Origin: Acinetobacter sp. LoGeW2-3
Lineage (GTDB): Bacteria; Pseudomonadota; Gammaproteobacteria; Pseudomonadales; Moraxellaceae
DNA length: 64,000 nucleotides
Assembly: GCF_002688565.1 (NCBI RefSeq)
Contig: NZ_CP024011.1
Location: 1,984,001-2,048,000, forward strand
Direction of reading: 5' to 3'
Shown here: piece by piece, positions 46,079 to 54,373 of the stretch
How the letters are laid out: each line of letters begins with the position of its first letter
Position numbering within the stretch: the first letter of the stretch is position 1
Position numbers and translations under genes: made by a program
Notes under the pieces: generated by a model
The model's input: only the letters and a program-made list of their open reading frames with translations
Databases searched by the model: none
Told to the model about the DNA's origin: nothing

Positions 46079-46477
46079 TTAGTTCTCAGCGACGATCAAA
46101 TGTTTATTGAAATATTCTTCACGGATGGCTGGGCGTTGTTCAGGTGTTGCTTTTTGCATACGGGAAGCCAACTCTTTACGCTCATGAGAACTCATTTTTT
46201 GCCAGGTTTCACGCATCTTTTGTTTTTCAGCTTCAGGCAATTGGGTAAACCAGTCCATGCGCTGTTGTAGACTTACACTTTGCTCTGCAGGAAGCTCTTT
46301 TAAGCTTTGATAACGCTTAATCAAAGCGACCTGTTCAGCGTCAGACAGACTATTCCAGGTCTCATTCACCTGCGTATCTGCATCTTTGGAAAAAATCCAA
46401 AAACGTTCGAAGCCGGCAAAGCTGGTTTGTAAAAAGCCGAAAGCACAAAAAGCGAGTGCTAGTTTTTTAGCTGCCAT
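46079..46477 (-). CDS. DUF3106 periplasmic protein
   Basis: 132 residues from the ATG at 46477, which overlaps the end of the anti-sigma-like gene by 11 bases. A signal peptide ends near SFAG (about residue 22). The mature part is helical and highly charged with repeated L-P-x-E and W-x-x-L/M patterns (TWNSLSDAEQ, LPEAEKQKM, MSSHERKELASRMQ), as in DUF3106. Families of this helical type resemble periplasmic stress sensors such as Spy/CpxP, but that link is only a hint. It is the third gene of a sigma/anti-sigma operon and is a candidate sensor or target. Confidence 0.8.
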   Translation of the reverse strand: MAAKKLALAFCAFGFLQTSFAGFERFWIFSKDADTQVNETWNSLSDAEQVALIKRYQSLKELPAEQSVSLQQRMDWFTQLPEAEKQKMRETWQKMSSHERKELASRMQKATPEQRPAIREEYFNKHLIVAEN

Positions 46478-46784
46478 GTGGAACTTTGTCCTCACCTAAA
46501 ACCATTAACATTTCCAAGTCTTCGACCATTTGTGGTGAAAGCTTAGGTACGGAAACTACCTGGGTTTGGGGTTCCTCATGAGTAGCAACATTCGGTAAAA
46601 CAACTATTCCTGCAATGGCTGCTGCAAGTGCAAAGCCTGACATTTTCAGGAATGCAAAACGTGAATGCTTGGATTCCTGAATTTCTTCAAGAACGCGGTT
46701 CATCACAACAGGTTTGTCCTTATGCTGCTGTGCAATACCATCAAGTTTGGAAGTTACTTTTTTTAAGAAATCATCTTGATTCAT
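46467..46784 (-). CDS. Small membrane protein, probable anti-sigma factor
   Basis: 105 residues from the ATG at 46784, whose ATGA overlaps the stop of the sigma-factor gene. A cytoplasmic N-terminus (about 1-48, MNQDDFLKKVTSKLDGIAQQ) is followed by one membrane helix (about 50-68, FLKMSGFALAAAIAGIVVLP) and a short periplasmic part with a Leu/Met/Glu-rich segment. The position straight after an ECF-type sigma gene and the single-pass layout point to a membrane anti-sigma factor. It lacks a recognisable zinc (ZAS) motif and is smaller than usual, so this remains an inference; DUF3619-type proteins occupy the same place in other Proteobacteria. Confidence 0.65.
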   Translation of the reverse strand: MNQDDFLKKVTSKLDGIAQQHKDKPVVMNRVLEEIQESKHSRFAFLKMSGFALAAAIAGIVVLPNVATHEEPQTQVVSVPKLSPQMVEDLEMLMVLGEDKVPHGS

Positions 46785-47416
46785 TCGGATGACCCTCCCA
46801 GAAATGGATTTAAGTGTGCAAGTGAGGCACGTAGACCTTGGATTGCACGATGATAGTGTGTTTTTACACTGCCTTCGCTGCAGTTCATGATCTGTGCTGT
46901 AGTATGCGTATCGAAGCCTTCCCATGCACGAAGCATGAAAGCCTGCTGTTGACGGACAGGCAATTGGGCTATGGCTTGCTGAATTTCTTCAGCAGTAACG
47001 GCTTGATCCAGAAAATCTAAGGGTGATGGAGTCGCTTCATCGACCACATCATTGAGTTCGGAGTCATCGTCATCCAGCTGAACTTTTTTGAAAAATGAAA
47101 ATGGCTGGCTACGACGTGCTTCTTTACGTCGCCAGTCCTGTAGCTTGTTATTTAAAATGGTGTAGAACAGGGGATACCATTCTTCAGTGGATCTATCTGC
47201 ATAGGATTTATGCAGGGAAATAAACGCTTCCTGCACCAGATCCATGGCAATGCCATGCTGGCCTTGGGTTGCACTTTCCATCATCACCAATGCACGACCT
47301 GTGACGTCTTGCATAAAATTCTTCAGGCGTGACTCAGCTGTACTCTTTAGAGTACTGGCATCTTGTGACTGAAGCTGTTTTGGCGCTAAATCCATAGAGA
47401 TGGAAAATCCTGTCAT
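46781..47416 (-). CDS. ECF-type RNA polymerase sigma factor
   Basis: 211 residues from the ATG at 47416, which has GGTGGG upstream. Starts at 47482 and 47395 are in frame, but the first would place the inverted repeat at 47426-47471 inside the gene. Region 2 is visible as AMDLVQEAFISLHKSY, followed by WYPLFYTILNNKLQDWRR, then an acidic linker (LDDDDSELNDVV). Region 4 has a helix-turn-helix (LPVRQQQAFMLRAWEG, TTAQIMNCSEGSVKTHYHRAIQGLR). It heads a three-gene operon with overlapping ends. The signal and regulon are unknown. Confidence 0.85.
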   Translation of the reverse strand: MTGFSISMDLAPKQLQSQDASTLKSTAESRLKNFMQDVTGRALVMMESATQGQHGIAMDLVQEAFISLHKSYADRSTEEWYPLFYTILNNKLQDWRRKEARRSQPFSFFKKVQLDDDDSELNDVVDEATPSPLDFLDQAVTAEEIQQAIAQLPVRQQQAFMLRAWEGFDTHTTAQIMNCSEGSVKTHYHRAIQGLRASLAHLNPFLGGSSE

Positions 47417-47425
47417 TGGATACCC

Positions 47426-47471
47426 ACCATTATTTTCAAGTACATGTCTATATAACGTTGAAAATAATGGT
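47426..47471 (-). promoter_or_regulatory. Perfect 14-bp inverted repeat upstream of the sigma-factor gene
   Basis: ACCATTATTTTCAA at 47426-47439 and TTGAAAATAATGGT at 47458-47471, with 18 bases between. On the coding strand the downstream arm ends in GGT, part of the GGTGGG ribosome-binding site of the gene starting at 47416. It can be an operator around a promoter core (a TATATAG sequence lies in the spacer) or an mRNA hairpin covering the ribosome-binding site. Confidence 0.65.
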
Positions 47472-47480
47472 TTGGTTGAC

Positions 47481-47510
47481 ATTACACTTGATTATTTTTT
47501 CTAGTGTAAT
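47481..47510. promoter_or_regulatory. 8-bp inverted repeat ATTACACT / AGTGTAAT
   Basis: Arms at 47481-47488 and 47503-47510 with 14 bases between, directly upstream of the larger dyad. Possible binding site for a dimeric regulator of the sigma operon. Confidence 0.4.
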
Positions 47511-47563
47511 CTATTTTTTATGCAGGTCGCTGAGAAATAATATAAAGTAACTTAACTGTGCGG

Positions 47564-48340
47564 TTAGATCCGTTGACGAACCATTTCAAAGAAACAGATT
47601 GAGCCTGCAATAGCAACATTCAGTGATTCCTGACCACCTGGCTGAGGAATAGTAACCGCTTCGGCATGTTGCAAGGCATAGTCAGAAACGCCTTGACCTT
47701 CATTACCCAGAATCCATACACATGCTTTTTTAAGGTCTTTGCTATAAAGACTTTCTGAACGGTGTGAGCTGGTCACATACACAGGAATTTTAAACTGAGT
47801 TAGCACATCTTCTAAATTGATATTTTCAAAACATTGTAATGAGAAGTGCGCACCCATACCTGCACGTAATACACGTGGAGACCAAAGCGAAGCAGAACCT
47901 TTTGTACAAATGATCTGATCAATTCCTGCCGCTGCAGCCGAGCGTAGCAATGTGCCGACATTGCCTGGATCCTGAACGTTTTCAAGGATTAAAGTATCGG
48001 CTTTAAAATCGACAGCTTCACGATTGATTGGAATATCTACAATTGCCATGCAGGCAATTGAAGTTCCTAAAATGCTTAAATCTTTATATAAAGATTCACC
48101 AATAACAAAAACCATACCCGTGTATTTTTGCAGAATGACATCAAAATCTGGATGCTGCAGGGCATGTTCGGTAGTGAAAATAGAATTAATTTTCTTACTT
48201 TCATGAAGCCATGCAAGACACAGGTGTGTGCCTTCAAGCACAGTTTGTCCTTGTTTTTTTCGATAAGTATTCTGTTCAATCAAGCCACGTAGATGCTTAA
48301 TTTTAGGATTGTCTTTGGATTCAAGGAAGATAGTTGGCAT
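47564..48340 (-). CDS. SpoU/TrmH-family RNA methyltransferase
   Basis: 258 residues from the ATG at 48340; a GTG five codons upstream is also possible. The N-terminal substrate-binding domain (NPKIKHLRGLIEQNTYRKKQ, about 10-90) is followed by the SPOUT knot with LILENVQDPGNVGTLLRSAAAAG (motif 1), WILGNEGQGVS (motif 2) and IPQPGGQESLNVAIAGSICFFE (motif 3). It methylates 2'-O of rRNA or tRNA using SAM; the target nucleotide is not predictable here. Transcribed alone and leftward. Confidence 0.9.
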   Translation of the reverse strand: MPTIFLESKDNPKIKHLRGLIEQNTYRKKQGQTVLEGTHLCLAWLHESKKINSIFTTEHALQHPDFDVILQKYTGMVFVIGESLYKDLSILGTSIACMAIVDIPINREAVDFKADTLILENVQDPGNVGTLLRSAAAAGIDQIICTKGSASLWSPRVLRAGMGAHFSLQCFENINLEDVLTQFKIPVYVTSSHRSESLYSKDLKKACVWILGNEGQGVSDYALQHAEAVTIPQPGGQESLNVAIAGSICFFEMVRQRI

Positions 48341-48390
48341 GGGAGAAAAGTCCACGGCAGTTAGTAGAACTCCAACTGCCGTTTTTAATA

Positions 48391-49365
48391 TTAGTTATGG
48401 TAGCTAGTTACAAGATCAACTTCGTTTTTCGAACCGATGATCACAGGAACACGCTGATGTAATTCAGTTGGCTGGATATCAAGAATGCGGACACGACCTG
48501 TAGTAGATGCGCCACCTGCCTGTTCCATCAACATACTCATTGGGTTTGCTTCGTACATCAGACGTAGACGGCCCGCTTTTTTCGGATCTTTGAGATCGTA
48601 TGGGTACATGAAAATACCACTACGGCACAGGATACGGTGAATATCACCCACCATACATGCAACCCAGCGCATATTGAAATCTTTCTCACGAGGACCAGTT
48701 TTACCTGCAAGCAATTCATCGATATAACGTTTTACTGGAGCTTCCCAATGACGTTGGTTTGATGCATTAATTGCATATTCTTTAGTATCTGCAGCAACCT
48801 GAATATCTTCAATGGTCAGCAGGAATTCTTGAGTTTCTGGATCGAAAGTGAAGAATACAGTACCTGCACCTACAGTCAGTGCCATCATGGTAGACGGGCC
48901 ATACAATACATAACCTGCAGCAACCTGGTTCACACCCGCTTGCATAAAGTCTTCTGCCTGAGTTACGGCATTTTTAGCAGGTAAAATCGAGAAGATGGTT
49001 CCGACACACATATTGATGTCGATGTTGCTTGAACCATCAAGTGGATCGAACAATACCAGGAATTGACCATTTTCCTGAGCAGGGGTGAACTCGTCCAACT
49101 CTTCAGAAGCCAGACCACCTACGTTTGGATGTACTTTTAATGTATTAATCAGATAATCATTAGAAATGACATCAAGTTTTTTTTGTTCTTCGCCTTGAAC
49201 GTTTTCATGCTGAGCACTGCCCAATACGCCAGCCAATGCACCTTTTTGCAGTGCTTGATCAATTGTCTTACATGTATTTGCAATTGTTTCAATCACTTGT
49301 GCAAGTTCAGGTGTGAGATTCCCAGTTTTTTTCTGTAAAAATTGGGAAAGGCTTAGGTAAGACAT
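48391..49365 (-). CDS. fbp: Fructose-1,6-bisphosphatase class 1
   Basis: 324 residues. Gluconeogenic phosphatase; the metal and phosphate motif [16 protein letters not shown] is intact, and so are [36 protein letters not shown] and [17 protein letters not shown]. Acinetobacter species mostly lack glycolysis through phosphofructokinase and grow on organic acids, so this enzyme is needed for sugar phosphate synthesis. It is 25 bases downstream of no gene on its strand and lies just upstream of the methyltransferase gene; the small gap suggests possible readthrough. Confidence 0.97.
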   Translation of the reverse strand: MSYLSLSQFLQKKTGNLTPELAQVIETIANTCKTIDQALQKGALAGVLGSAQHENVQGEEQKKLDVISNDYLINTLKVHPNVGGLASEELDEFTPAQENGQFLVLFDPLDGSSNIDINMCVGTIFSILPAKNAVTQAEDFMQAGVNQVAAGYVLYGPSTMMALTVGAGTVFFTFDPETQEFLLTIEDIQVAADTKEYAINASNQRHWEAPVKRYIDELLAGKTGPREKDFNMRWVACMVGDIHRILCRSGIFMYPYDLKDPKKAGRLRLMYEANPMSMLMEQAGGASTTGRVRILDIQPTELHQRVPVIIGSKNEVDLVTSYHN

Positions 49366-49546
49366 GTCAGGAAAACTCCGAATAAAAATTTATCAGAATG
49401 ATAAAAATGTAATTGGGCTATATTTTAGATGAGAACGAGCTAAAAGAAAAATTAAACTGAGACTATTTGCTATGATTTTACACTTGCAAGTCCGCTAGAA
49501 AATGCTATGTTGATTAAAAGGAAAACATAGGTTCAGGAGCACAAAT

Positions 49547-49732
49547 ATGACAACATTAAAGTTTGATGCGACTCCTACGCCGAGCGAAGCCATTAATTTA
49601 GATGAAATTTCTGAAGATAAGATGAAGGAAGCCTGGAAGGCTTATGAGGCTAAGCCGGAGTATAAAGAGTTCAATAAACACGACATGATTGAGTCGATGC
49701 AACATCCAGAGGATGAAGCAGCTCAGCCCTAA
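49547..49732 (+). CDS. Small acidic protein of unknown function
   Basis: 61 residues, acidic, no signal peptide or membrane helix; TTLKFDATPTPSEAINLDEI then a charged helix KMKEAWKAYEAKPEYKEFNKHD. A good ribosome-binding site (TCAGGAGCACAAAT) precedes the ATG and a strong terminator follows, which supports a real gene. It is divergent from fbp. Confidence 0.65.
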   Translation: MTTLKFDATPTPSEAINLDEISEDKMKEAWKAYEAKPEYKEFNKHDMIESMQHPEDEAAQP

Positions 49733-49748
49733 ATTATTTTCCGCATTC

Positions 49749-49779
49749 AAAAAAAGCACTCATCAATGAGTGCTTTTTT
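49749..49779. terminator. Bidirectional terminator
   Basis: AAAAAAAGCACTCATC and GATGAGTGCTTTTTT-like arms around a short loop between the small acidic gene and pal. Confidence 0.85.
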
Positions 49780-49810
49780 ATTTGCAGAACTGAAAATAGT
49801 TCAGGCAGTT

Positions 49811-50383
49811 TTATTTGAGTAGTGGCGGAACCGCTTCATAGTTAATTTCTACACGGCGGTTTTCTTTCCAGGCATTTTCGTCATGGCCTGGATTCACTGG
49901 CATTTCTTTACCATAGCTCACCGCTTCAAGCTGGCCTGCATTCACGCCAGAAGTCACCAGGAAACTTTCAACTGCTTTGGCACGACGTTCACCAAGTGCC
50001 ATGTTGTATTCACGGGTACCACGTTCATCGGTATGACCTGTCAGGGCAACACGCGAATTGGCATTTGCCATTAGGAATTGTGCATGTGCTTGCAGGGTAA
50101 GGAGATCGTCATTTGACAGCTCGCTGCTGTCATAGTCGAAGTGCACCACACGTTTTGCTAGATAAGCTTTATTTTCAGCAGTTACACCTTTAGAAGATGC
50201 ACCAGCCATACTTTGTGCGTTCAGTGCAGCATCTTCGCTCAGACCTTGCGTATCAACAGTCGTTGCGGAACCTGCGCCAAGTTCACCAGTTTGTATTTGT
50301 GTTGCAGGTTTACGGCTGGCGCAGCCAGTCATTACCAGTGCGGCAGCCAGTAAAGGAAGTGCGAATAATTGTACTTTTTTCAT
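49811..50383 (-). CDS. pal: Peptidoglycan-associated lipoprotein Pal
   Basis: 190 residues from the ATG at 50383, chosen because GGAG stands six bases before it and the result is a proper signal peptide; earlier in-frame starts give an odd extension. Lipobox MTGC, a disordered linker, then an OmpA-like domain with VHFDYDSSEL, the LTGHTDERGTREYNMALGERRA peptidoglycan-binding block and VSYGKEMPVNPGHDE. Pal links the outer membrane to peptidoglycan and is the end of the Tol-Pal system, 40 bases after tolB. Confidence 0.96.
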   Translation of the reverse strand: MKKVQLFALPLLAAALVMTGCASRKPATQIQTGELGAGSATTVDTQGLSEDAALNAQSMAGASSKGVTAENKAYLAKRVVHFDYDSSELSNDDLLTLQAHAQFLMANANSRVALTGHTDERGTREYNMALGERRAKAVESFLVTSGVNAGQLEAVSYGKEMPVNPGHDENAWKENRRVEINYEAVPPLLK

Positions 50384-50423
50384 CTTCATCTCCATGAAGT
50401 TTTGAGTATGTTGAAGCAATGGA

Positions 50424-51710
50424 TTATTTAGGTGCCCAAGCTGGTTCACGAACCTCGCCTTGTTCACTTGGTAGGTTCATACGGAAACGACCGTCAAGTG
50501 ACATAATCGACAGCAGTCCACGTGAACCTTCACGCGTTGCATAGACCACCATCTGACCGTTTGGTGAGAAACTTGGTGATTCATCCAGACTTGTAGGCGT
50601 CAAGATATTATTCACACCTGAATTCAAGTCTTGAATGGCAACTTTGTAATTGCTACCGCTTGGACGATGCACCAAGGCCAGTTTTTTACCATCCGCACTT
50701 AAAGTACCACGGGCATTGAAGGCACCGCGGAAGGTAATACGCTTGGTTGCACTATTAGAAAAATCATAACGATAGATCTGTGGTGAACCACCGCGGTCAG
50801 AAGTGAAAATGAAAGATTTGCCATCTGGTGCATAACGCGCTTCAGTATCAATCGCTGAGTCATTGGTCAGGCGTTTTAGCTGGCGAGTTTCCAGATTCAT
50901 TTCATAGATTTCAGGATTGCCATGCATCGATGCGGTGAACAGCATGCTGTTGCCATCTGGTGAGAAGCTCGGTGCACCATTCAGGCCACGGAAGCTGGCT
51001 AATTTTTCACGTTGACCCGTTGCAAGATTCTGTAGATAAATAGCAGGGCGCTTGGTTTCAAATGAAACATAGGCAATCTTTTTCGCATCCGGTGTCCAGG
51101 CTGGAGACAGGATTGGATCACGTGAAGTCAGAATGGTTTTCGGCTGTTCACCATCAGTATCGGCAATTTGCAGGGTATAACGCTGATCAGGTGTTGCAGG
51201 ATTACGCAATACATAGGCAATACGACCACTAAAATCACCCGGAATACCAGTTAACGCCTGGAAAATAGCATCACTGATCATATGTCCAGCCTGACGGGTA
51301 CGTGAAGCAGGTACAGTCAATAGTTCATTCAGTAGATACTGTTTTTTCTCAATATCGTAGAGTTGATACTGAATTTCATAAGAACCATCTGCATTGGTCT
51401 TGGATGAGCCTGTCACGACATAAGGCACACCTGCAGCCGCCCAAGCATCCGCATTCGGATTATTCAGGGTTGCTGTCGCAGGCAGGTTTTTTGAAGCGCT
51501 GGTAAACTTACCTGAACGGTTCAGGTCATTTTCCACAATCGGATAGATGCTCTGATCCTGACTGAATGGCACAATCGCAATCTTTGGAGCTGCTTCAGGT
51601 GCCTTGGTAATTTCAAGATGCAGTTGCGCCTGTGATTGTGTTGCAGTCACTGCGCCCAGAGCAGTGAATATGGCAAGGCTGAGTAGGTGTTTGCGCGTTT
51701 TTCCCATCAT
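50424..51710 (-). CDS. tolB: Tol-Pal system periplasmic protein TolB
   Basis: 428 residues. Signal peptide to about residue 29 (TQSQAQ), an N-terminal mixed domain (about 30-160), then a six-bladed beta-propeller with repeated motifs such as SPAWTPDAKKIAYVSF, APSFSPDGNSMLFTAS, EARYAPDGKSFIFTSD and SPSFSPNGQMVVYATR. TolB binds Pal and is released by TolA pulling. The gap to tolA upstream is about 200 bases and holds a terminator-like hairpin, so tolB and pal may have an extra promoter. Confidence 0.96.
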   Translation of the reverse strand: MMGKTRKHLLSLAIFTALGAVTATQSQAQLHLEITKAPEAAPKIAIVPFSQDQSIYPIVENDLNRSGKFTSASKNLPATATLNNPNADAWAAAGVPYVVTGSSKTNADGSYEIQYQLYDIEKKQYLLNELLTVPASRTRQAGHMISDAIFQALTGIPGDFSGRIAYVLRNPATPDQRYTLQIADTDGEQPKTILTSRDPILSPAWTPDAKKIAYVSFETKRPAIYLQNLATGQREKLASFRGLNGAPSFSPDGNSMLFTASMHGNPEIYEMNLETRQLKRLTNDSAIDTEARYAPDGKSFIFTSDRGGSPQIYRYDFSNSATKRITFRGAFNARGTLSADGKKLALVHRPSGSNYKVAIQDLNSGVNNILTPTSLDESPSFSPNGQMVVYATREGSRGLLSIMSLDGRFRMNLPSEQGEVREPAWAPK

Positions 51711-51868
51711 TCGTTATTTACTCAAATCAACGGATTTATTGTGAATATGATTGCGTTACATCATCGCATGAATTTGACTGAATGAAACTACCCAGCGATG
51801 ATCAAACTGTTATAACACTGTGAAAAGTGAATATTATTTTGCCGCTTTTTGCTGAAGTTTAACTTAAA

Positions 51869-51907
51869 AAAATAAAAGCCATAACTGTTTTGCAGATTAT
51901 GGCTTAA
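51869..51907 (-). terminator. Hairpin terminator between tolA and tolB
   Basis: On the coding strand AAGCCATAATCTG pairs with CAGTTATGGCTT, followed by TTTTATTTTTTT. It lies directly after the tolA stop and could end or attenuate the upstream ybgC-tolQRA transcript. Confidence 0.65.
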
Positions 51908-51911
51908 ACTT

Positions 51912-53192
51912 TTATTGTGCAGTGAAGGTAGAGGTAAAACTTCGTGCTTCACGGCGTGCATCTGGGTCAGATGGCATCGGGTATGGTGCAGCTGAACGTA
52001 CTGCTGCTTCCACACTGGCTTTCATGTCAGGATCACTGGCATTCACGATCACAGAAACCACTGAACCGCTGTCACTGAGTGTGACTCGGGCAGTCGCTTT
52101 CTGACCGGAAGAACCAGCAGGCGTATCCCAGGCACGCTTGATCTTATTCTCAAAGTCACGTTTTGCTGTAGATGCAATTCGTTTCGCTTCAGCTTTTTTC
52201 TGCGCGGCTTCTTCTGCAGCGTGTTTAGCTGCGGAAGCTTTTGCTTCAGCTTCAGCTTCTGCATGTGCTTTGGCTTCGGCATCAGCCTTACGTTTCGCTT
52301 CAGCATCGGCCTGCGATTTTGCATTGGCTTCAGCCTTACGTTTTGCATCAGCATCTGCTTTGGCTTTTGCATCGGCAGCAGCTTTATTTTTCGCAGCTGC
52401 ATCCGCTTTTACTTTGGCATCCGCCTCGGCTTTGTTTTTAGCAGCAGCGTCTGCTTTAGCTTTCGCGGCAGCATCAGCCTTACGTTTCGCTTCGGCATCA
52501 GCTTTCGCTTTTGCATCAGCGGCTGCTTTATTTTTCGCAGCAGCATCGGCTTTTGCCTTGGCTGCAGCTTCAGCCTTGGCTTTCGCCTGTGCATCCGCTT
52601 GCTGTTTAGCCGCTAAGTCAGCTCGCTTTTGTGCTTCAAGTTTTGCCTTTTCTGCAGCAGCAGCTTTTTGCTGAGCCTGCTGTTCTGCGCGGCGGGCAGC
52701 TTCCTGTTCAGCTTTTGATTTATTTGCAGCCTCGGCTTTTGCTTTAGCAGCCGCTGCCTTGGCCTGTTCTGCAGCCTCAGCACGTTTTGCGGCTTCTGCT
52801 GCCTGCTGTTCAGCTTTACGCTGTGCTGCTTCTGCAGCTTTCGCTTCTTGTGCTGCTTTCTGAGTATCTACTTTTGGCGCAGGTGGCGTTGCAGGGGGTA
52901 CAACTGGCGGAGAAGCATTTGGAATAACCGGTGCTTCAACTGTAGGCTCTGCAGTTTGTGTGATCTGTTCTGCGACATTTTCATGAGCAGTTTCATCAAA
53001 CTCAGTTTCTTCACGCGTGACCGGTTTCAGGTCTTCAGGATTAACCAGTACGGTTTTAATCTGTTTTGGTGGTTCTGGCGGCTTACTCATACCCAGATAA
53101 AGTAATCCTACCACAGCGACTGCATGGACTCCAATCGTGAATCCAATCGCAAGCGCTTTCTGTTTAGAGGGTGGCTTTTTAAAATCTTTCAT
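51912..53192 (-). CDS. tolA: Tol-Pal system protein TolA
   Basis: 426 residues. Domain I: cytoplasmic start and one membrane helix (about 15-34) that binds TolQ/TolR. A Pro-rich segment lies at about 85-108. Domain II (about 110-340) is an Ala/Lys/Glu/Asp helix containing about eight copies of a 16-residue repeat between residues 198 and 325. Domain III (about 341-426) is the small globular TolA_C domain with DFENKIKRAWDTPAGSSG and VNASDPDMKASVEAAV. TolA uses the proton motive force via TolQR to dislodge Pal from TolB, driving outer-membrane constriction. It lies three bases after tolR. Confidence 0.95.
   Translation of the reverse strand: MKDFKKPPSKQKALAIGFTIGVHAVAVVGLLYLGMSKPPEPPKQIKTVLVNPEDLKPVTREETEFDETAHENVAEQITQTAEPTVEAPVIPNASPPVVPPATPPAPKVDTQKAAQEAKAAEAAQRKAEQQAAEAAKRAEAAEQAKAAAAKAKAEAANKSKAEQEAARRAEQQAQQKAAAAEKAKLEAQKRADLAAKQQADAQAKAKAEAAAKAKADAAAKNKAAADAKAKADAEAKRKADAAAKAKADAAAKNKAEADAKVKADAAAKNKAAADAKAKADADAKRKAEANAKSQADAEAKRKADAEAKAHAEAEAEAKASAAKHAAEEAAQKKAEAKRIASTAKRDFENKIKRAWDTPAGSSGQKATARVTLSDSGSVVSVIVNASDPDMKASVEAAVRSAAPYPMPSDPDARREARSFTSTFTAQ
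52218..52601 (-). repeat. 16-residue (48-bp) tandem repeats within tolA domain II
   Basis: About eight consecutive copies of a pattern like KADAAAKNKAAADAKA, starting at residues 198, 214, 230, 246, 262, 278, 294 and 310. Copies at 214 and 262 are identical in protein. Such repeats are prone to slipped-strand length change. Confidence 0.75.
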
Positions 53193-53195
53193 AAA

Positions 53196-53648
53196 TTACT
53201 TTATAGGTGCGGTAAGCAAGCCGACTTGAGTCAGACCGGCATCCTGTAGGGCAGACATGAGTTGCATGACTTCACCATAAGGACGTGACTGACTACCGTT
53301 AATGAGTACACTGAACTGTTTATTATTTGATTGAGCTTCATTTTGTGCATTGGTTAGCAAAGTTTTTAGCTCGTTCAAAGTCAGTATTTCATCATTATGA
53401 TTTTTATCGTTTAGTTTTAAAGAGCCATCTTCCATTAAAGAAACAATGGGTGGGTTTGCATCATCCAATTGAATGGGGTTGTTGTTGGCTTGAGGTAAGT
53501 CAACTTTAACGCCAGTCGTGATCATCGGTGCCGTCACCATAAAAATCACTAAAAGTACTAACATCACGTCAATATAAGGCACGACGTTCATGTCACTTTT
53601 CAGTGGTTTTTTAATACGCTCAAAGCGTCCTGAACGTTGAATTGCCAT
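53196..53648 (-). CDS. tolR: Tol-Pal system protein TolR
   Basis: 150 residues. A short cytoplasmic N-terminus is followed by one membrane helix (about 24-42, VVPYIDVMLVLLVIFMVTAP) with the conserved proton-pathway Asp in YIDVML, then a periplasmic ExbD-like domain. The end resembles other TolR proteins (SRPYGEVMQLMSALQDAGLTQVGLLT). Its start overlaps the tolQ stop by one base. Confidence 0.96.
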   Translation of the reverse strand: MAIQRSGRFERIKKPLKSDMNVVPYIDVMLVLLVIFMVTAPMITTGVKVDLPQANNNPIQLDDANPPIVSLMEDGSLKLNDKNHNDEILTLNELKTLLTNAQNEAQSNNKQFSVLINGSQSRPYGEVMQLMSALQDAGLTQVGLLTAPIK

Positions 53649-54364
53649 TAGTCATTGTCCTGAGGCTGGCCAAGTGACTGACGTTGTAATAGGGCGATCA
53701 TTTCTTCTGCGAACAGGGCACGATCCGAATAAAGCGCTTCACCTTTAGCGGTGTAATGGTTGAATGCCAATACCGCTGGAATTGCGGCAAACAGACCGAT
53801 TGCAGTCGCAATCAATGCTTCAGCAATACCCGGAGCTACAGTCGCCAATGTAACTTGATCTACATCTGCTAAGCCAATGAATGCATTCATGATGCCCCAA
53901 ACGGTACCGAACAAACCGACATAAGGTGCAACTGAACCAATACTCGCCAAGGCTCCTAAGCCATTTTCCAGGCCACCTTGATCGCGGCTTAAACCGACAC
54001 GCAGAATACGTTCAGTACCTTCAATCGACTGAGTGGTAGAAGCATTGCGTTTTTTCAGTTTTAGAAACTCGCCTAAGCCTTGATAGAAGATATCTTCCAG
54101 ACCGGTACGTTTAGAGTTTAGCTGGGCATTGTTATAGAGGGTATTCAGCTCAGCGCCAGACCAGAAGATTTTCTGAAAATGTTCATCTTCGGCCTGGGCT
54201 TTTTTGTAGCCCATGTAAAGCTTGGCAATCAGATACCAGCTATACAGGGATGCCAGTAAAAGAGACAGCATAACCAGTTGTACAACAGGGCTTGCTTGTA
54301 AAATAAGATCTGATACTTGTAGGGATGATGCTAACTCAGTTGCCATAGTGTTTACATGTGCCAA
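53648..54364 (-). CDS. tolQ: Tol-Pal system protein TolQ
   Basis: 238 residues, ExbB/MotA-type proton channel with three membrane helices: about 25-46, 135-160 (GSVAPYVGLFGTVWGIMNAF) and 170-195 (GIAEALIATAIGLFAAIPAVLAFN). The GLFGTVWGIM and EALIATAIGL blocks are diagnostic. TolQ and TolR form the motor for TolA. It lies ten bases after ybgC. Confidence 0.97.
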   Translation of the reverse strand: MAHVNTMATELASSLQVSDLILQASPVVQLVMLSLLLASLYSWYLIAKLYMGYKKAQAEDEHFQKIFWSGAELNTLYNNAQLNSKRTGLEDIFYQGLGEFLKLKKRNASTTQSIEGTERILRVGLSRDQGGLENGLGALASIGSVAPYVGLFGTVWGIMNAFIGLADVDQVTLATVAPGIAEALIATAIGLFAAIPAVLAFNHYTAKGEALYSDRALFAEEMIALLQRQSLGQPQDND

Positions 54365-54373
54365 TTCATTTTT

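Noticed and set aside
47417..47482. Start of the sigma-factor gene at 47482
   Set aside because: It would put a perfect 14-bp inverted repeat inside the coding sequence, and the ATG at 47416 has a ribosome-binding site.
52138..52674. Rightward Ala/Ser-rich frame of 178 codons over tolA
   Set aside because: It is the antisense shadow of the repetitive tolA helix; low-complexity codons leave all frames open.
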